From Avichristensenella sp031549905 (GTDB lineage: Bacteria; Bacillota; Clostridia; Christensenellales; Aristaeellaceae): a stretch of DNA of 64,000 nucleotides. The stretch covers positions 1 through 64,000 of the forward strand of contig JAVBPC010000056.1 of NCBI GenBank assembly GCA_031549905.1. The letters run 5' to 3'. How positions within the stretch are numbered: the stretch's first letter is position 1; each line of letters begins with the position of its first letter. Shown in pieces: positions 16,748 to 26,386 of the stretch. The translations under genes and the position numbers were made by a program. The notes beneath the pieces were generated by a model. The model was not told the DNA's origin, did not search any database, and was given only the letters and a program-made list of their open reading frames with translations.

Positions 16748-17404
16748 ATGGATAAGAAAGAATTCATCGCGCGCCGCGTTGCGCTGGAACTGGAAGACGG
16801 CTTTGTGGTCAACCTGGGCATCGGTCTGCCAACGCTGGTGGCCAACTATATCCCGGACGGTGTGTCCGTCATTTTGCAGGCGGAAAATGGCATGCTGGGC
16901 GTAGGCCCCGCGCCCGCCCCCGGCACGGAAGATAAGGACCATTTCAACGCGGGCGGCGCGTATGTCACGGCGCTGCCGGGCGCTTGCTTTTTTGACAGCG
17001 CCACCTCCTTTGGCATCATCCGCGGCGGGCATGTGAACGTAACGGTGCTGGGCGCGCTGCAGGTGGATCAGAAGGGCAACCTTGCCAACTGGATGGTGCC
17101 GGGCAAAAAGGTGCCGGGCATGGGCGGCGCGATGGACCTGGTCGTGGGCGCACGCCGCGTGATCGTTGCGATGGAGCACACCGCAAAGGGCAACCACAAG
17201 CTGCTTTCCGAATGCTCCTTCCCGCTGACCGCCGCCGGTGTGGTGGACCGCATCATCACCGACATGGCCGTCATCGATGTGACGCCGGAAGGCTTCGTGC
17301 TGCGCGAAATTGCGCCCGATACCACCGTGGAGCAGGTGCAGGAGGCCACCGGCGCGCCGCTGATCCTGCCCGCTGAAATTCCCCAGATCAACGTGGGCGC
17401 GTAA
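16748..17404 (+). CDS. ctfB: CoA-transferase subunit B
   Basis: Beta subunit (218 aa) carrying the catalytic glutamate, which forms a glutamyl-CoA thioester, in LQAENGMLGVGP near residue 50. Other family blocks are VNLGIGLPTLVANYIP, GGHVNVTVLGALQVDQKGNLANWMVPG and GMGGAMDLVVGARRVIVAMEHT. Together with ctfA it forms the usual alpha2beta2 enzyme. The oxidoreductase gene starts 12 bp after its stop, so the three genes are one operon. Confidence 0.92.
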   Translation: MDKKEFIARRVALELEDGFVVNLGIGLPTLVANYIPDGVSVILQAENGMLGVGPAPAPGTEDKDHFNAGGAYVTALPGACFFDSATSFGIIRGGHVNVTVLGALQVDQKGNLANWMVPGKKVPGMGGAMDLVVGARRVIVAMEHTAKGNHKLLSECSFPLTAAGVVDRIITDMAVIDVTPEGFVLREIAPDTTVEQVQEATGAPLILPAEIPQINVGA

Positions 17405-17415
17405 AGGACATTCGC

Positions 17416-18513
17416 ATGCAAAAGACAAAGGTCGGCATCGTCGGGATGGGGTTCATCGGCCACGCGCATCTGGATGCGCTGCGCCGCCTGCCCTTTGTGG
17501 ATGTTGTCGCCCTGTGCGACAGCGACGCCGGGAAAACGCGCGCGCTGGCCGAAAAGCTGAACATCCCGCAGTGGTATACCGACCCGGCAGAATTGACCGA
17601 AGCGGTTGACGCGGTGCATAACTGCACCCCCAACCGCTTTCATGATGCGGTAAACCGCCTGGCCATCGCGCGCGGGCGGCATATCTACAGCGAAAAGCCG
17701 CTGTCAAACACCCTGGATGATGCCCGCGCCACGCTGCGCGCGGCCGAAATGGCAGGCGTGCTGCACGGCCTGAACCACCAGTACCGCATGAACCCCGCCG
17801 TGCAGGAGATGCGCGCCCGGGTGCGGTCGGGCAGCGCGGGCCGCGTGTTCCTTGCGGGCGGGCGCTATCACCAGCAAAGCGGCCTGTACAGCACCGACTA
17901 CGGCTGGCGCATGACCGAGGGCGGCATGAGCTGCGCGCTGTCCGATATCGGCACGCACTGGGTGGATACCGCGCGCTGCGTGCTGGGGCGCGAGATCACC
18001 CGCGTGATGGCGAATGTGCAGACAATCCACCCCATACGCACGAAACCCGACGGGCAGCCCATTGATGTGCAAACGGATGACCTTTCCTCCGTGCTGATGG
18101 AGTTTGAGGGCGGCATCCAGGGCATGATGACCGTATCCAAGGTGGCCGCCGGGCACATGAACGATCTGGTATTCACCGTGGATGCGCAGCAATGCAGCAT
18201 GGAATGGGCGCAGCAGGACCCAAACCGCCTGCTGCTGGGCTACAAAGGCGCGCCGAATCAGGTGTTGATGGTTTCTCCCCAACTGATGGACCCGGAGGTT
18301 TCCGGGCTGGTCACGCTGCCGGGCGGGCACCCGATGGGGTTTGGCGATGCGCTGATGCTGGCGCTGCGCGACTTTTACGCCGCGGTGCGCGGGGAGATCG
18401 CCGCATCCGCCATGCGCTGCGCAACATTTGCCGACGGCGTTGCCGGGATGGCGTTTGTCGAGGCGGCGGTGAAGAGCAGCCGGACAAGGCAGTGGGTTGC
18501 CGTAGAAAAGTAA
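17416..18513 (+). CDS. Gfo/Idh/MocA-family NAD(P)-dependent oxidoreductase
   Basis: 365-residue sugar or polyol dehydrogenase-type protein. The N-terminal Rossmann fold starts KVGIVGMGFIGHAHLDAL; the family signature EKPLSN (catalytic Lys) lies near residue 95; the C-terminal alpha/beta domain has GGMSCALSDIGTHWVDTARC, where D and H of the family active site are kept. It probably oxidises a hydroxyl of a sugar, inositol or related compound; the substrate cannot be read from the sequence. It lies in the ctfAB operon and ends before a clear terminator. Confidence 0.85.
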   Translation: MQKTKVGIVGMGFIGHAHLDALRRLPFVDVVALCDSDAGKTRALAEKLNIPQWYTDPAELTEAVDAVHNCTPNRFHDAVNRLAIARGRHIYSEKPLSNTLDDARATLRAAEMAGVLHGLNHQYRMNPAVQEMRARVRSGSAGRVFLAGGRYHQQSGLYSTDYGWRMTEGGMSCALSDIGTHWVDTARCVLGREITRVMANVQTIHPIRTKPDGQPIDVQTDDLSSVLMEFEGGIQGMMTVSKVAAGHMNDLVFTVDAQQCSMEWAQQDPNRLLLGYKGAPNQVLMVSPQLMDPEVSGLVTLPGGHPMGFGDALMLALRDFYAAVRGEIAASAMRCATFADGVAGMAFVEAAVKSSRTRQWVAVEK

Positions 18514-18556
18514 AAAAACGCTTTTATCGCGAAACACCGTCAGTGAAACGGACAGC

Positions 18557-18583
18557 ACCGCCTCACCGGCGGTTTTGTCTTTT
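18557..18583 (+). terminator. Terminator of the ctfAB-oxidoreductase operon
   Basis: ACCGCC (18557-18562) pairs with GGCGGT (18568-18573) around five bases, followed by TTTGTCTTTT. It sits immediately upstream of the collagen-like tail and would stop read-through into it. Confidence 0.65.
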
Positions 18584-18590
18584 GCGGATT

Positions 18591-19160
18591 GCAGCCACCG
18601 GTGCAACCGGCCCAACGGGACCGACCGGCCCCACAGGTGCTGCCGGCGCAACAGGTTCCACCGGTGTGGCAGGCCCCGCTGGCGCAACCGGCGCCGCAGG
18701 GGGCACCGGCGCGACAGGCGGTACCGGCCCAACCGGCGCTACGGGTGCAACGGGCACCGCCACCCTCCCCTCCCGGGGGTACTTTGCCGCATCAAGCGCC
18801 ACACCCACAACCGTGGCGGGCGGCTCTAACGTCACCTTCCAAACGGCATCCGGCACATTGAATTTATCATTCAGCATGCCAGGCTCTCAAATCACCGTGC
18901 AGAATGCCGGCGTGTACCGGCTGGCGTATGGCGTGGTCTATTCAAGCTCGGTGTTGTCCACGCTGGTGGTGCGGGTCAATGGGGTGGATCTGCCCATCGG
19001 GCTGCTCAACGTTGTTGTAGATGCCAACGGGGAGGTATCCACCGAGATCATCACCCCGCTTTCCGCGGGTGATGTGCTGACGCTTGGCGTAAACGGCACC
19101 AGCGTTACGCTGACCACCATCGGCGTAGGCGCGTATCTTAGCATCGTTCAGGTTGGCTAA
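18591..19160 (+). pseudogene. Collagen-like protein tail without a start (GXT repeats plus C-terminal beta domain)
   Basis: From 18591 the frame gives about 17 collagen triplets (GATGPTGPTGPTGAAG...), then a ~130-residue C-terminal domain (GYFAASSATPTTVAGG, then VYRLAYGVVYSSSVLSTLVVRV and VGAYLSIVQVG) of the BclA/C1q-like trimeric beta type found on exosporium proteins. The frame stays open upstream, but only through DNA coding for the oxidoreductase in another frame. The only in-frame starts after that stop are a GTG at 18543 and a TTG at 18582, neither with a ribosome site, and a terminator lies in between. It is therefore a 5'-truncated gene. Its missing head may be the segment at 2814. 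Confidence 0.7.
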
Positions 19161-19174
19161 CCCGCTCAAATACG

Positions 19175-19216
19175 AAAGCGCCGCAGGGCCGGGGTTTCCC
19201 CGCTGCGGCGCTTTTT
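19175..19216 (+). terminator. Strong intrinsic terminator after the collagen-like tail
   Basis: AAAGCGCCGCAG pairs with CTGCGGCGCTTT around a GC-rich loop, followed by TTTTC. A full terminator retained behind a gene without a start fits the view that the tail is half of a formerly complete gene. Confidence 0.85.
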
Positions 19217-19239
19217 CATTATCCTGGATGGATATATAG

Positions 19240-19268
19240 TTGAACTCCTGTCCCTTGGGCGATATAAT
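19240..19268 (+). promoter_or_regulatory. Sigma-A promoter of tdh-kbl
   Basis: TTGAAC (19240-19245), 17-base spacer, TATAAT (19263-19268). GAGGGAGGGG ribosome site follows before the ATG at 19294. Confidence 0.8.
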
Positions 19269-19293
19269 AGTGCCATAGAGGGAGGGGACTGCC

Positions 19294-20324
<1,031 letters not shown>

Positions 20325-20325
<1 letters not shown>

Positions 20326-21509
20326 TGCGTAAAGAAGCACTTGATTTTTTCAGCTTGCAGCTTGCCGAAATCGAAAAGATGGGCACAAAGAAGAGCGAGC
20401 GCATCCTGACCACGCCGCAGGGCGCGCGCATCGGCGCAGGCAGCCGAAAGGGCGTGCTGAACATGTGCGCCAACAACTATCTGGGGCTGGCCGATGACCC
20501 GGAGCTGATCCGCCGCGCAAAGGAATCGTACGAGCACTGGGGCTTTGGGCTGTCCAGCGTCCGGTTCATCTGCGGCACGCAGGCCATCCACAAGGCGCTG
20601 GAGAACAGGCTGTCCGCATTTCTTGGCATGGATGACACGATTCTGTATTCCTCCTGCTTTGACGCCAACGGCGGGCTGTTTGAAACGCTGCTGGGCCCGG
20701 ACGACGCCGTTATTTCCGACGCGCTGAACCACGCCTCCATCATTGACGGCATCCGCCTGTCAAAAGCACAGCGCTTCCGCTATGAAAACAACGACATGGC
20801 GGACCTTGAGGCGAAGCTGAAAGAGGCGACGGGTTGCCGCATCCGGCTGATCGCCACCGACGGCGTGTTTTCCATGGATGGCACCATCGCAAACCTTTCC
20901 GCCATCTGCGACCTGGCGGAGCAGTACGGCGCGCTGGTGATGGTGGATGACAGCCACGCCGTGGGGTTCATGGGCGACCACGGGCGCGGCACGCCGGAGC
21001 ACTGCGGCGTGATGGGCCGCGTGGATATCATTACCGGCACATTCGGCAAGGCGATGGGCGGCGCATCCGGCGGGTTTACCGCCGCGCGAAAAGAGATCGT
21101 GGATCTGCTGCGCCAGCGCTCGCGCCCCTATCTGTTCTCAAATACGCTGGCCCCCGCCATCTGCGCGGCCACCCTGGGCGTGCTCGACCGCCTGGAGCAG
21201 GATGCCTCGCTGATCGCGCGCCTTCGGGAAAACACCGCTTACTTCCGGGATGCGCTGGGCATGCTTGGGTTTGATGTGCCGGCGGGCACGCACCCCATCG
21301 TTCCCGTGATGCTGTACGATGCGCGCGTGGCCGCCGAATTCGCGGAAAAAATGCTGACACTGGGCGTATACGTAGTGGGTTTTTCCTACCCCGTGGTGCC
21401 GATGGGCAAAGCGCGCATCCGCACACAGGTCAGCGCGGCGCACACAAAGGAAGATCTAGACTTTGCCGTGCGCTGTTTTGCGCAGGTAAAACAGGATATG
21501 GGCTTGTAA
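20325..21509 (+). CDS. kbl: Glycine C-acetyltransferase (2-amino-3-ketobutyrate CoA ligase)
   Basis: 394-residue PLP enzyme of the alpha-oxoamine synthase family. It cleaves 2-amino-3-ketobutyrate with CoA to glycine and acetyl-CoA. Blocks: MCANNYLGLADDPEL, FGLSSVRFICGTQAIHKALE, ATDGVFSMDGTIANL, VDDSHAVGFMG, and GTFGKAMGGASGG with the PLP-binding Lys. The ATG at 20325 (TAATG overlap with tdh, GGAG eight bases upstream) is preferred to the in-frame ATG at 20313, which lies inside tdh and lacks a ribosome site. Confidence 0.95.
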
Positions 21510-21532
21510 CTTCACGTCATTTTCTGTATAAT
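21504..21532 (+). promoter_or_regulatory. Sigma-A promoter of the hybrid histidine kinase
   Basis: TTGTAA (21504-21509, overlapping the kbl stop), 17-base spacer, TATAAT (21527-21532). GGAGG lies ten bases before the kinase ATG. Confidence 0.7.
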
Positions 21533-21566
21533 TACGGTTACTGTTAGAAGCGGAGGTACGCCCCGC

Positions 21567-24500
21567 ATGCGGAAAGTATTTCGGTTTTTCAGAGACAGCA
21601 CGGAAAAGCTGCTGAAAAGGCTGGGCCTGGGGATGCGCGCACGCCTGACCATCATCTTCTTTCTGGAGGTGGTGCCGCTCATCCTGCTGACGCTCCTGGC
21701 CTGGCGGCAGTTTACCTCGCAGGGCGAGGCTTTGCGCGATATCGCCGTAACGGATGCATCCTCCGCGCTGAACAGCAGTGCCGTAGAAAACATTGAACGG
21801 ATGACCACCGACACCGCGGCGGAAGTCGCGGCGTTTCTTTATGGCCGCGACAGCGATATCCTTTTCCTGTCCGGCATTGCGCCCACCGAGGAAAACTACG
21901 CGCAGTTTGTCAACCAGAAGGCGTCCCCGGTCATGGTGCAGGGCGAATGGGCGCTGAATGAGGCCGGCACCGCCTGGGTGGAGGCAAACCGTGAAAGTTC
22001 CGTATCCTCCAAGGGCGGCATCTCCACAAACAGCGAAAACAATGACATGGAGGGCTTCCACTACCGCCTGCCGGATGGTTTCACCAGTGTATCCGTGCCG
22101 CTGTATGATGAGATCACTTTCATTGACCTGAACGGCATGGAACAGGTCAAGGTCGTGGCCGAAAACTCCGCCAAGGTCAACTACCCGATGAACATCCAAA
22201 AGCGCGATGTTTCCAAGCGGGAAAATACCTATGTGAAGGCCGAAACCTACTTTGAAAAGCTGAAAGACCTAAAGCCCGGCGAAATATACGTTTCCGATGT
22301 GATCGGCGCGTATGTCGGCTCCAACTATATCGGCATGTACACCCCCGATGTCGTGGCGGGCGCCGCCGTGCAGCGCGGCTATGACATTCCCTATGATCCC
22401 CAGGCGCAGGCGTATTCCGGCGCGGAAAACCCAAACGGCCAGCGGTTTGAGGGCATCGTGCGCTGGGCGACGCCGGTAACGGACGACGCGGGCGAGATCA
22501 TCGGCTATGTCACCTTCGCGCTGAACCATGATCACATCATGGAATTTGTGGATCACATCACCCCGATGAACGAGCGCTACACCGAGCTTCCCAGCGCGTT
22601 TGAGGGCAATTACGCGTTCATCTGGGATTACAAGTGCCGCAGCATCTGCCACCCGCGACACCATTCCATCGTGGGGTTTGACCCAGAAACGGGCGAGCCG
22701 CAGGTGCCTTGGCTGGAAACCTCCATTTATGACGCGTGGCAGGCAAGCGGCGTTTCCAAGTGGACCGATTTTGTAAAAGACACGCCCCTGTTTGACAACC
22801 AGTCGCGCGCGAAGAAGCCCGCGCCCATCCTCACGCAGCAAGGGCTGGTGGGGCTGGACGGCAGGTACCTGAACAACGCACCGCAGTGCACGGGTTGGAT
22901 GGACTTGACGGAGGGCGGCGGTTCCGGTTCGTTCTACATCCTGTGGAGCGGGCTGTACAAGCTGACCACCGCCGCCGCAATCCCCTACTATACCGGCCAA
23001 TACGCCCCCAGCGAGGAAAACGGCTATTCCCAGCGCGGGTTCGGCATCGTGACCATCGGCGCGGGCATGGAGGATTTCACCCGCCCGGCGCGCGAAACGG
23101 AAGAAAAGCTGGATGACGCCATCGATGAGAACCTTCGCGGCACATTCATGCAGTACCTGATTACCGCCGCGGTGATCATCGTGCTGGTGGCACTGATCGT
23201 CATTTCCATCGCTTCTTCGCTGACGGGCAACATCAGCGAGCTGATTCGCGGCATGTTCCGCTTCCGCACGGGCGAGAGGCAGTTCCGCTTCCACGCCAAG
23301 GTGAAGGATGAGTTTGGCACTCTGGCCGATTCATTTGATGAGATGGCCGACAGCATCGCGGAAAGCGTCAAAAACTCGCTGGCCATCACCGACATGAACT
23401 GCATGATCCTCTACATGAACGAGCACGGGCTGAAGTTTAGCAACAAGACGCTGGAAGAGATCGTGGGGACCTCCTATCACGAGAACAGTGTGTACCCTGC
23501 GGGTTCCCCGTACGATCCGATTCTGGCGCTGCATGAAGGGCGCGAGGCCGATATTTACTACCTTGCCACAAGCGAGCGCTACATCCGGGGCAAGGCCAGC
23601 TATTTCCTCAGCAAGGACGGTGAAAAGCTGGGCTACATGATCGAAACGCTGGATGTAACGCGGATGGTGCACGAGCAGATAGAGCTGGAGAAGGCAGTCG
23701 CCATCGCCAACAGCGCCAACGAGCATAAGGGCGAGTTCCTGGCCCGCATGAGCCACGAAATCAGAACGCCGATGAACGCGATCATCGGTATCACCAACAT
23801 CGTGCAGAAAAAGCTGGAAAACCTGAGCGCCGACGCGCGGGACAGCGTAAAGGGCAATGTGGACCAGATCGAGGCATCATCGCAGCACCTGCTGGGCCTG
23901 CTCAACGATATCCTGGATATTTCCAAGATTGAGGCGGGCAAGATAGAGCTTAGCGAAGAAACGATGGAACTGACGAAGCTGGCCGGCACGGTGGTAACAA
24001 TCATCAAGCCCCGCTGCGATGAGAAGCACATCACGTTCAGCACCCATTTCGATGCGTTCACGCCGTCCACGTTTGCGTCGGACTCTCTGCGGCTGCGCCA
24101 GGTACTGATCAACCTGCTGGGCAATGCCGTGAAGTTCACGCCCGACTGCGGCGGCATAGAGTTCCGCATGGAGAACAAGGGACAGCAGGATGGCAAAACG
24201 CTGGTTGCCTTCACCGTGCGCGATACGGGCATCGGCATCTCGGAGGAGAGGCTGCAAGCAATCTTTGAGCCGTTTGAACAGGCTAGCGGCAAAGTAACGC
24301 GCCAGTACGGCGGCACGGGGCTTGGGCTTGCGATATCGCAAAGGATTGTGGAGCTGTTCGGCGGCAAGATTGAGGTTGACAGCGCCCCGGGCGAGGGCAG
24401 CACATTCCGCTTCAGCATCTGGCTGAAAGAGTGCGAAAGCGATATCCCGGCCGAGGTCATCGTTTCCGACGCAACGGATAAATTCGCCGGCAAAAGAATG

Positions 24501-24875
24501 CTGCTGGTGGATGATGTGGAAATCAACAGGATGATCGTTATGGCCATGCTGGAAAACACCGGCATCGCCATCGATGAGGCCGAAGACGGCGACGCGGCGC
24601 TGCAGGCTTTCCGCGCATCGCCCGCGTACACATACGATATCATCCTGATGGATGTGCAGATGCCCAGGATGGACGGATACGAAGCATCCCGCTCCATCCG
24701 CGCGCTGGACCGCCCGGATGCGGCGCTGGTGCCCATCGTGGCGCAGACGGCGAACGCGTTCAAAGAGGACATTGACAAGGCGCTGGCCGCCGGGATGAAC
24801 GCGCACATCGCCAAGCCGGTAGAGATGGAAACCCTGCTGGAAACGCTGTTCAGGTTCATGAGGCTGGGCAAGTAA
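21567..24875 (+). CDS. Membrane hybrid sensor histidine kinase with receiver domain
   Basis: 1102-residue sensor. TM1 lies at about residues 27-46, followed by a large extracellular region (~47-520) that looks like a double Cache ligand-binding domain, with the typical RWATPVTDDAGEIIGYVTFAL. TM2 is at ~525-550, then a HAMP-like linker, a PAS-like segment (~600-700), HisKA with the phospho-accepting H730 (ARMSHEIRTPMNAI), HATPase with NLLGNAVKFT, DTGIGIS and GGTGLGLAIS, and a C-terminal receiver with phospho-acceptor D1029 (IILMDVQMPRMDGYEAS). No response regulator or HPt gene is adjacent. The ligand is unknown; a small organic molecule is usual for Cache domains. Confidence 0.93.
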   Translation: MRKVFRFFRDSTEKLLKRLGLGMRARLTIIFFLEVVPLILLTLLAWRQFTSQGEALRDIAVTDASSALNSSAVENIERMTTDTAAEVAAFLYGRDSDILFLSGIAPTEENYAQFVNQKASPVMVQGEWALNEAGTAWVEANRESSVSSKGGISTNSENNDMEGFHYRLPDGFTSVSVPLYDEITFIDLNGMEQVKVVAENSAKVNYPMNIQKRDVSKRENTYVKAETYFEKLKDLKPGEIYVSDVIGAYVGSNYIGMYTPDVVAGAAVQRGYDIPYDPQAQAYSGAENPNGQRFEGIVRWATPVTDDAGEIIGYVTFALNHDHIMEFVDHITPMNERYTELPSAFEGNYAFIWDYKCRSICHPRHHSIVGFDPETGEPQVPWLETSIYDAWQASGVSKWTDFVKDTPLFDNQSRAKKPAPILTQQGLVGLDGRYLNNAPQCTGWMDLTEGGGSGSFYILWSGLYKLTTAAAIPYYTGQYAPSEENGYSQRGFGIVTIGAGMEDFTRPARETEEKLDDAIDENLRGTFMQYLITAAVIIVLVALIVISIASSLTGNISELIRGMFRFRTGERQFRFHAKVKDEFGTLADSFDEMADSIAESVKNSLAITDMNCMILYMNEHGLKFSNKTLEEIVGTSYHENSVYPAGSPYDPILALHEGREADIYYLATSERYIRGKASYFLSKDGEKLGYMIETLDVTRMVHEQIELEKAVAIANSANEHKGEFLARMSHEIRTPMNAIIGITNIVQKKLENLSADARDSVKGNVDQIEASSQHLLGLLNDILDISKIEAGKIELSEETMELTKLAGTVVTIIKPRCDEKHITFSTHFDAFTPSTFASDSLRLRQVLINLLGNAVKFTPDCGGIEFRMENKGQQDGKTLVAFTVRDTGIGISEERLQAIFEPFEQASGKVTRQYGGTGLGLAISQRIVELFGGKIEVDSAPGEGSTFRFSIWLKECESDIPAEVIVSDATDKFAGKRMLLVDDVEINRMIVMAMLENTGIAIDEAEDGDAALQAFRASPAYTYDIILMDVQMPRMDGYEASRSIRALDRPDAALVPIVAQTANAFKEDIDKALAAGMNAHIAKPVEMETLLETLFRFMRLGK

Positions 24876-24890
24876 AGGATCGGGTACGGA

Positions 24891-24917
24891 GGCCGCCGCT
24901 TTTGTGGCGGCCTTTTT
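24891..24917 (+). terminator. Terminator of the histidine kinase gene
   Basis: GGCCGCC and GGCGGCC separated by eight bases, then TTTTT. Confidence 0.85.
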
Positions 24918-24949
24918 CATATGCAATTTGCGTACTTTTTCGCAGGCGG

Positions 24950-24977
24950 TTGAAATACGGCGCGATTCTGATAGACT
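24950..24977 (+). promoter_or_regulatory. Promoter of the zincin gene
   Basis: TTGAAA (24950-24955), 16-base spacer, TAGACT (24972-24977). A usable sigma-A match ~50 bp before the gene. Confidence 0.5.
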
Positions 24978-25027
24978 AGTATAGATTGAATTATTGAGCC
25001 GCCAAATAGCGGAAAGGGTGAAGAAAC

Positions 25028-26185
25028 ATGGATGGTTTGCTGGGGCCTATCCTTGTCATCATCGCATCCCTGATAGGCATAGCAGTGCTGAATCGCGGCC
25101 GCAAAAAGCGGGAAAGCGCGGCAGCCGCCGCGATCAACGTAAAGCGGGCCCAGGATATGCCCAAACCCCCGCCGCCCGCCGAACCGTCCATGCCGCATCT
25201 GATGCAAGTATGGGGCATGCTTTCCATACTGGAAGAGAAAATTGGCGCGCCGGGCGAACCCTTTCACCTGCCGTCGGCGCTGTTTGACACCCTGCACGAT
25301 GGCGATTTCTTCAGCCAGGAATCGCTGAACAGCCTGGCGCGCGCGGTGCTGGCGCACATGCGCATTCCGGGAAACGTGTTTGTCGTCGCGGAAATCACCG
25401 GCGAAAGCCGCTTCGCTACCGAAGGAAAGGCAACCGCAGGTTCCTACTCCAGAAAGGAAGACATGCCGCTGAATATGCGGGTGATCCGCGTGAAACTGCG
25501 GACGGACTACTTCCTGGACCATGTTGTGGCCATCATGTGCCACGAATGTGCGCACCACTACCATGCCATGCGGGGCATCCTATTCGACAAAAAGTGGAAC
25601 AGCGAGGAAATGACGGACGCCACGGCGGTGTACCTGGGCTTCGGCGGGTTCATGCTGCGCGGGTACAGGCCCATTGTGCGCGAAACAAAAACGCCGATAC
25701 AAAACGGCACGCGCGTTACCAAGCAAACTTCTTCCATTGGATACCTATCGGCGGATATAATTGATGCCCTGGACAAGGAAGTGGAGCGCCTGCGCGGGCA
25801 ATACCGGCGCAAAGCGCAGGAAAAGCAAGCGGAAACGGAAAGGGCAAAAGCCCGGCATGCGGAAGCGGCGCAAAAGGCCGAATCGCTTCCGAAAAAAATA
25901 CAGACAGCGCAATTTCTGTTTGATAACTTCAAGCAGTTCATGACCATTGTAGGCCGCCCAGAGGGGGTCATCTCTCCCGAAGATGCGGCAGCCTTGCAGG
26001 CCTGCTTCTATGAAATGGAAACAGGCGCGCCCGCGCAGGCACTGGCACGCATGGCCAGCCGGTGTGCGGAGTACACCCCCACATCGGAAACGCTGGAGCA
26101 GCTTACCGCCCTGGAAACGGAAATAGAAGCCTTCTGCACGAAAATCGCGCTGTGGAGCGCATGCCTGTCCAGGTGCGGCGCGTAA
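25028..26185 (+). CDS. Membrane-anchored zinc metallopeptidase-like protein (HExxH)
   Basis: 385 residues. One N-terminal transmembrane helix (GPILVIIASLIGIAVL) is followed by a basic stop and a Pro-rich linker. Residues ~85-220 hold a zincin-type core with HECAHHYH (HExxH) near residue 177 and EMTDATAVYLGFGGF downstream, whose acidic residue could be the third zinc ligand. Residues ~245-290 form a charged coiled coil (KEVERLRGQYRRKAQEKQAE), then a helical C-terminus. Positive charges after the helix put the catalytic part in the cytoplasm. I do not recognise a named family; substrate unknown. It has its own promoter and is monocistronic. Confidence 0.7.
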   Translation: MDGLLGPILVIIASLIGIAVLNRGRKKRESAAAAAINVKRAQDMPKPPPPAEPSMPHLMQVWGMLSILEEKIGAPGEPFHLPSALFDTLHDGDFFSQESLNSLARAVLAHMRIPGNVFVVAEITGESRFATEGKATAGSYSRKEDMPLNMRVIRVKLRTDYFLDHVVAIMCHECAHHYHAMRGILFDKKWNSEEMTDATAVYLGFGGFMLRGYRPIVRETKTPIQNGTRVTKQTSSIGYLSADIIDALDKEVERLRGQYRRKAQEKQAETERAKARHAEAAQKAESLPKKIQTAQFLFDNFKQFMTIVGRPEGVISPEDAAALQACFYEMETGAPAQALARMASRCAEYTPTSETLEQLTALETEIEAFCTKIALWSACLSRCGA

Positions 26186-26191
26186 AGCCGT

Positions 26192-26335
26192 TTACGAGTA
26201 GAAAAGCGCATCCATCACCCGCTTGGATTTGTCAATCTCATCAGGCAAAAACCCAACCCCAGAGGTATCGCAGGGGCAATCACAATTCCCCCCGCGCTTG
26301 GTAAAGTCTGTTATTCGCCTTGACACCCCAGCCAT
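26192..26335 (-). CDS. Possible small Cys-rich protein (47 aa)
   Basis: A complete short frame: ATG at 26335, stop TAA at 26192-26194. The product starts MAGVSRRITDFTKRGG, has CDCPCDTSG in the middle and ends KRVMDALFYS. Codon use resembles real genes here and CxCxC could bind a metal. Against it: no ribosome site is visible, and its 5' end overlaps the promoter of the opposite-strand gene at 26387. It could also be a remnant of a larger gene. Confidence 0.3.
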   Translation of the reverse strand: MAGVSRRITDFTKRGGNCDCPCDTSGVGFLPDEIDKSKRVMDALFYS

Positions 26336-26347
26336 GCACGGTATAAT
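26320..26347 (+). promoter_or_regulatory. Promoter upstream of the gene at 26387
   Basis: Consensus TTGACA (26320-26325), 16-base spacer, TATAAT (26342-26347). Confidence 0.75.
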
Positions 26348-26386
26348 AATCGTAGGCATCTCAATGACAACACATGAAGAGGCTGT

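Noticed and set aside
18192..18590. Extending the collagen-like tail upstream to an ATG at 18192
   Set aside because: That stretch is the oxidoreductase gene read in another frame and is followed by a terminator; it is not a genuine N-terminus.
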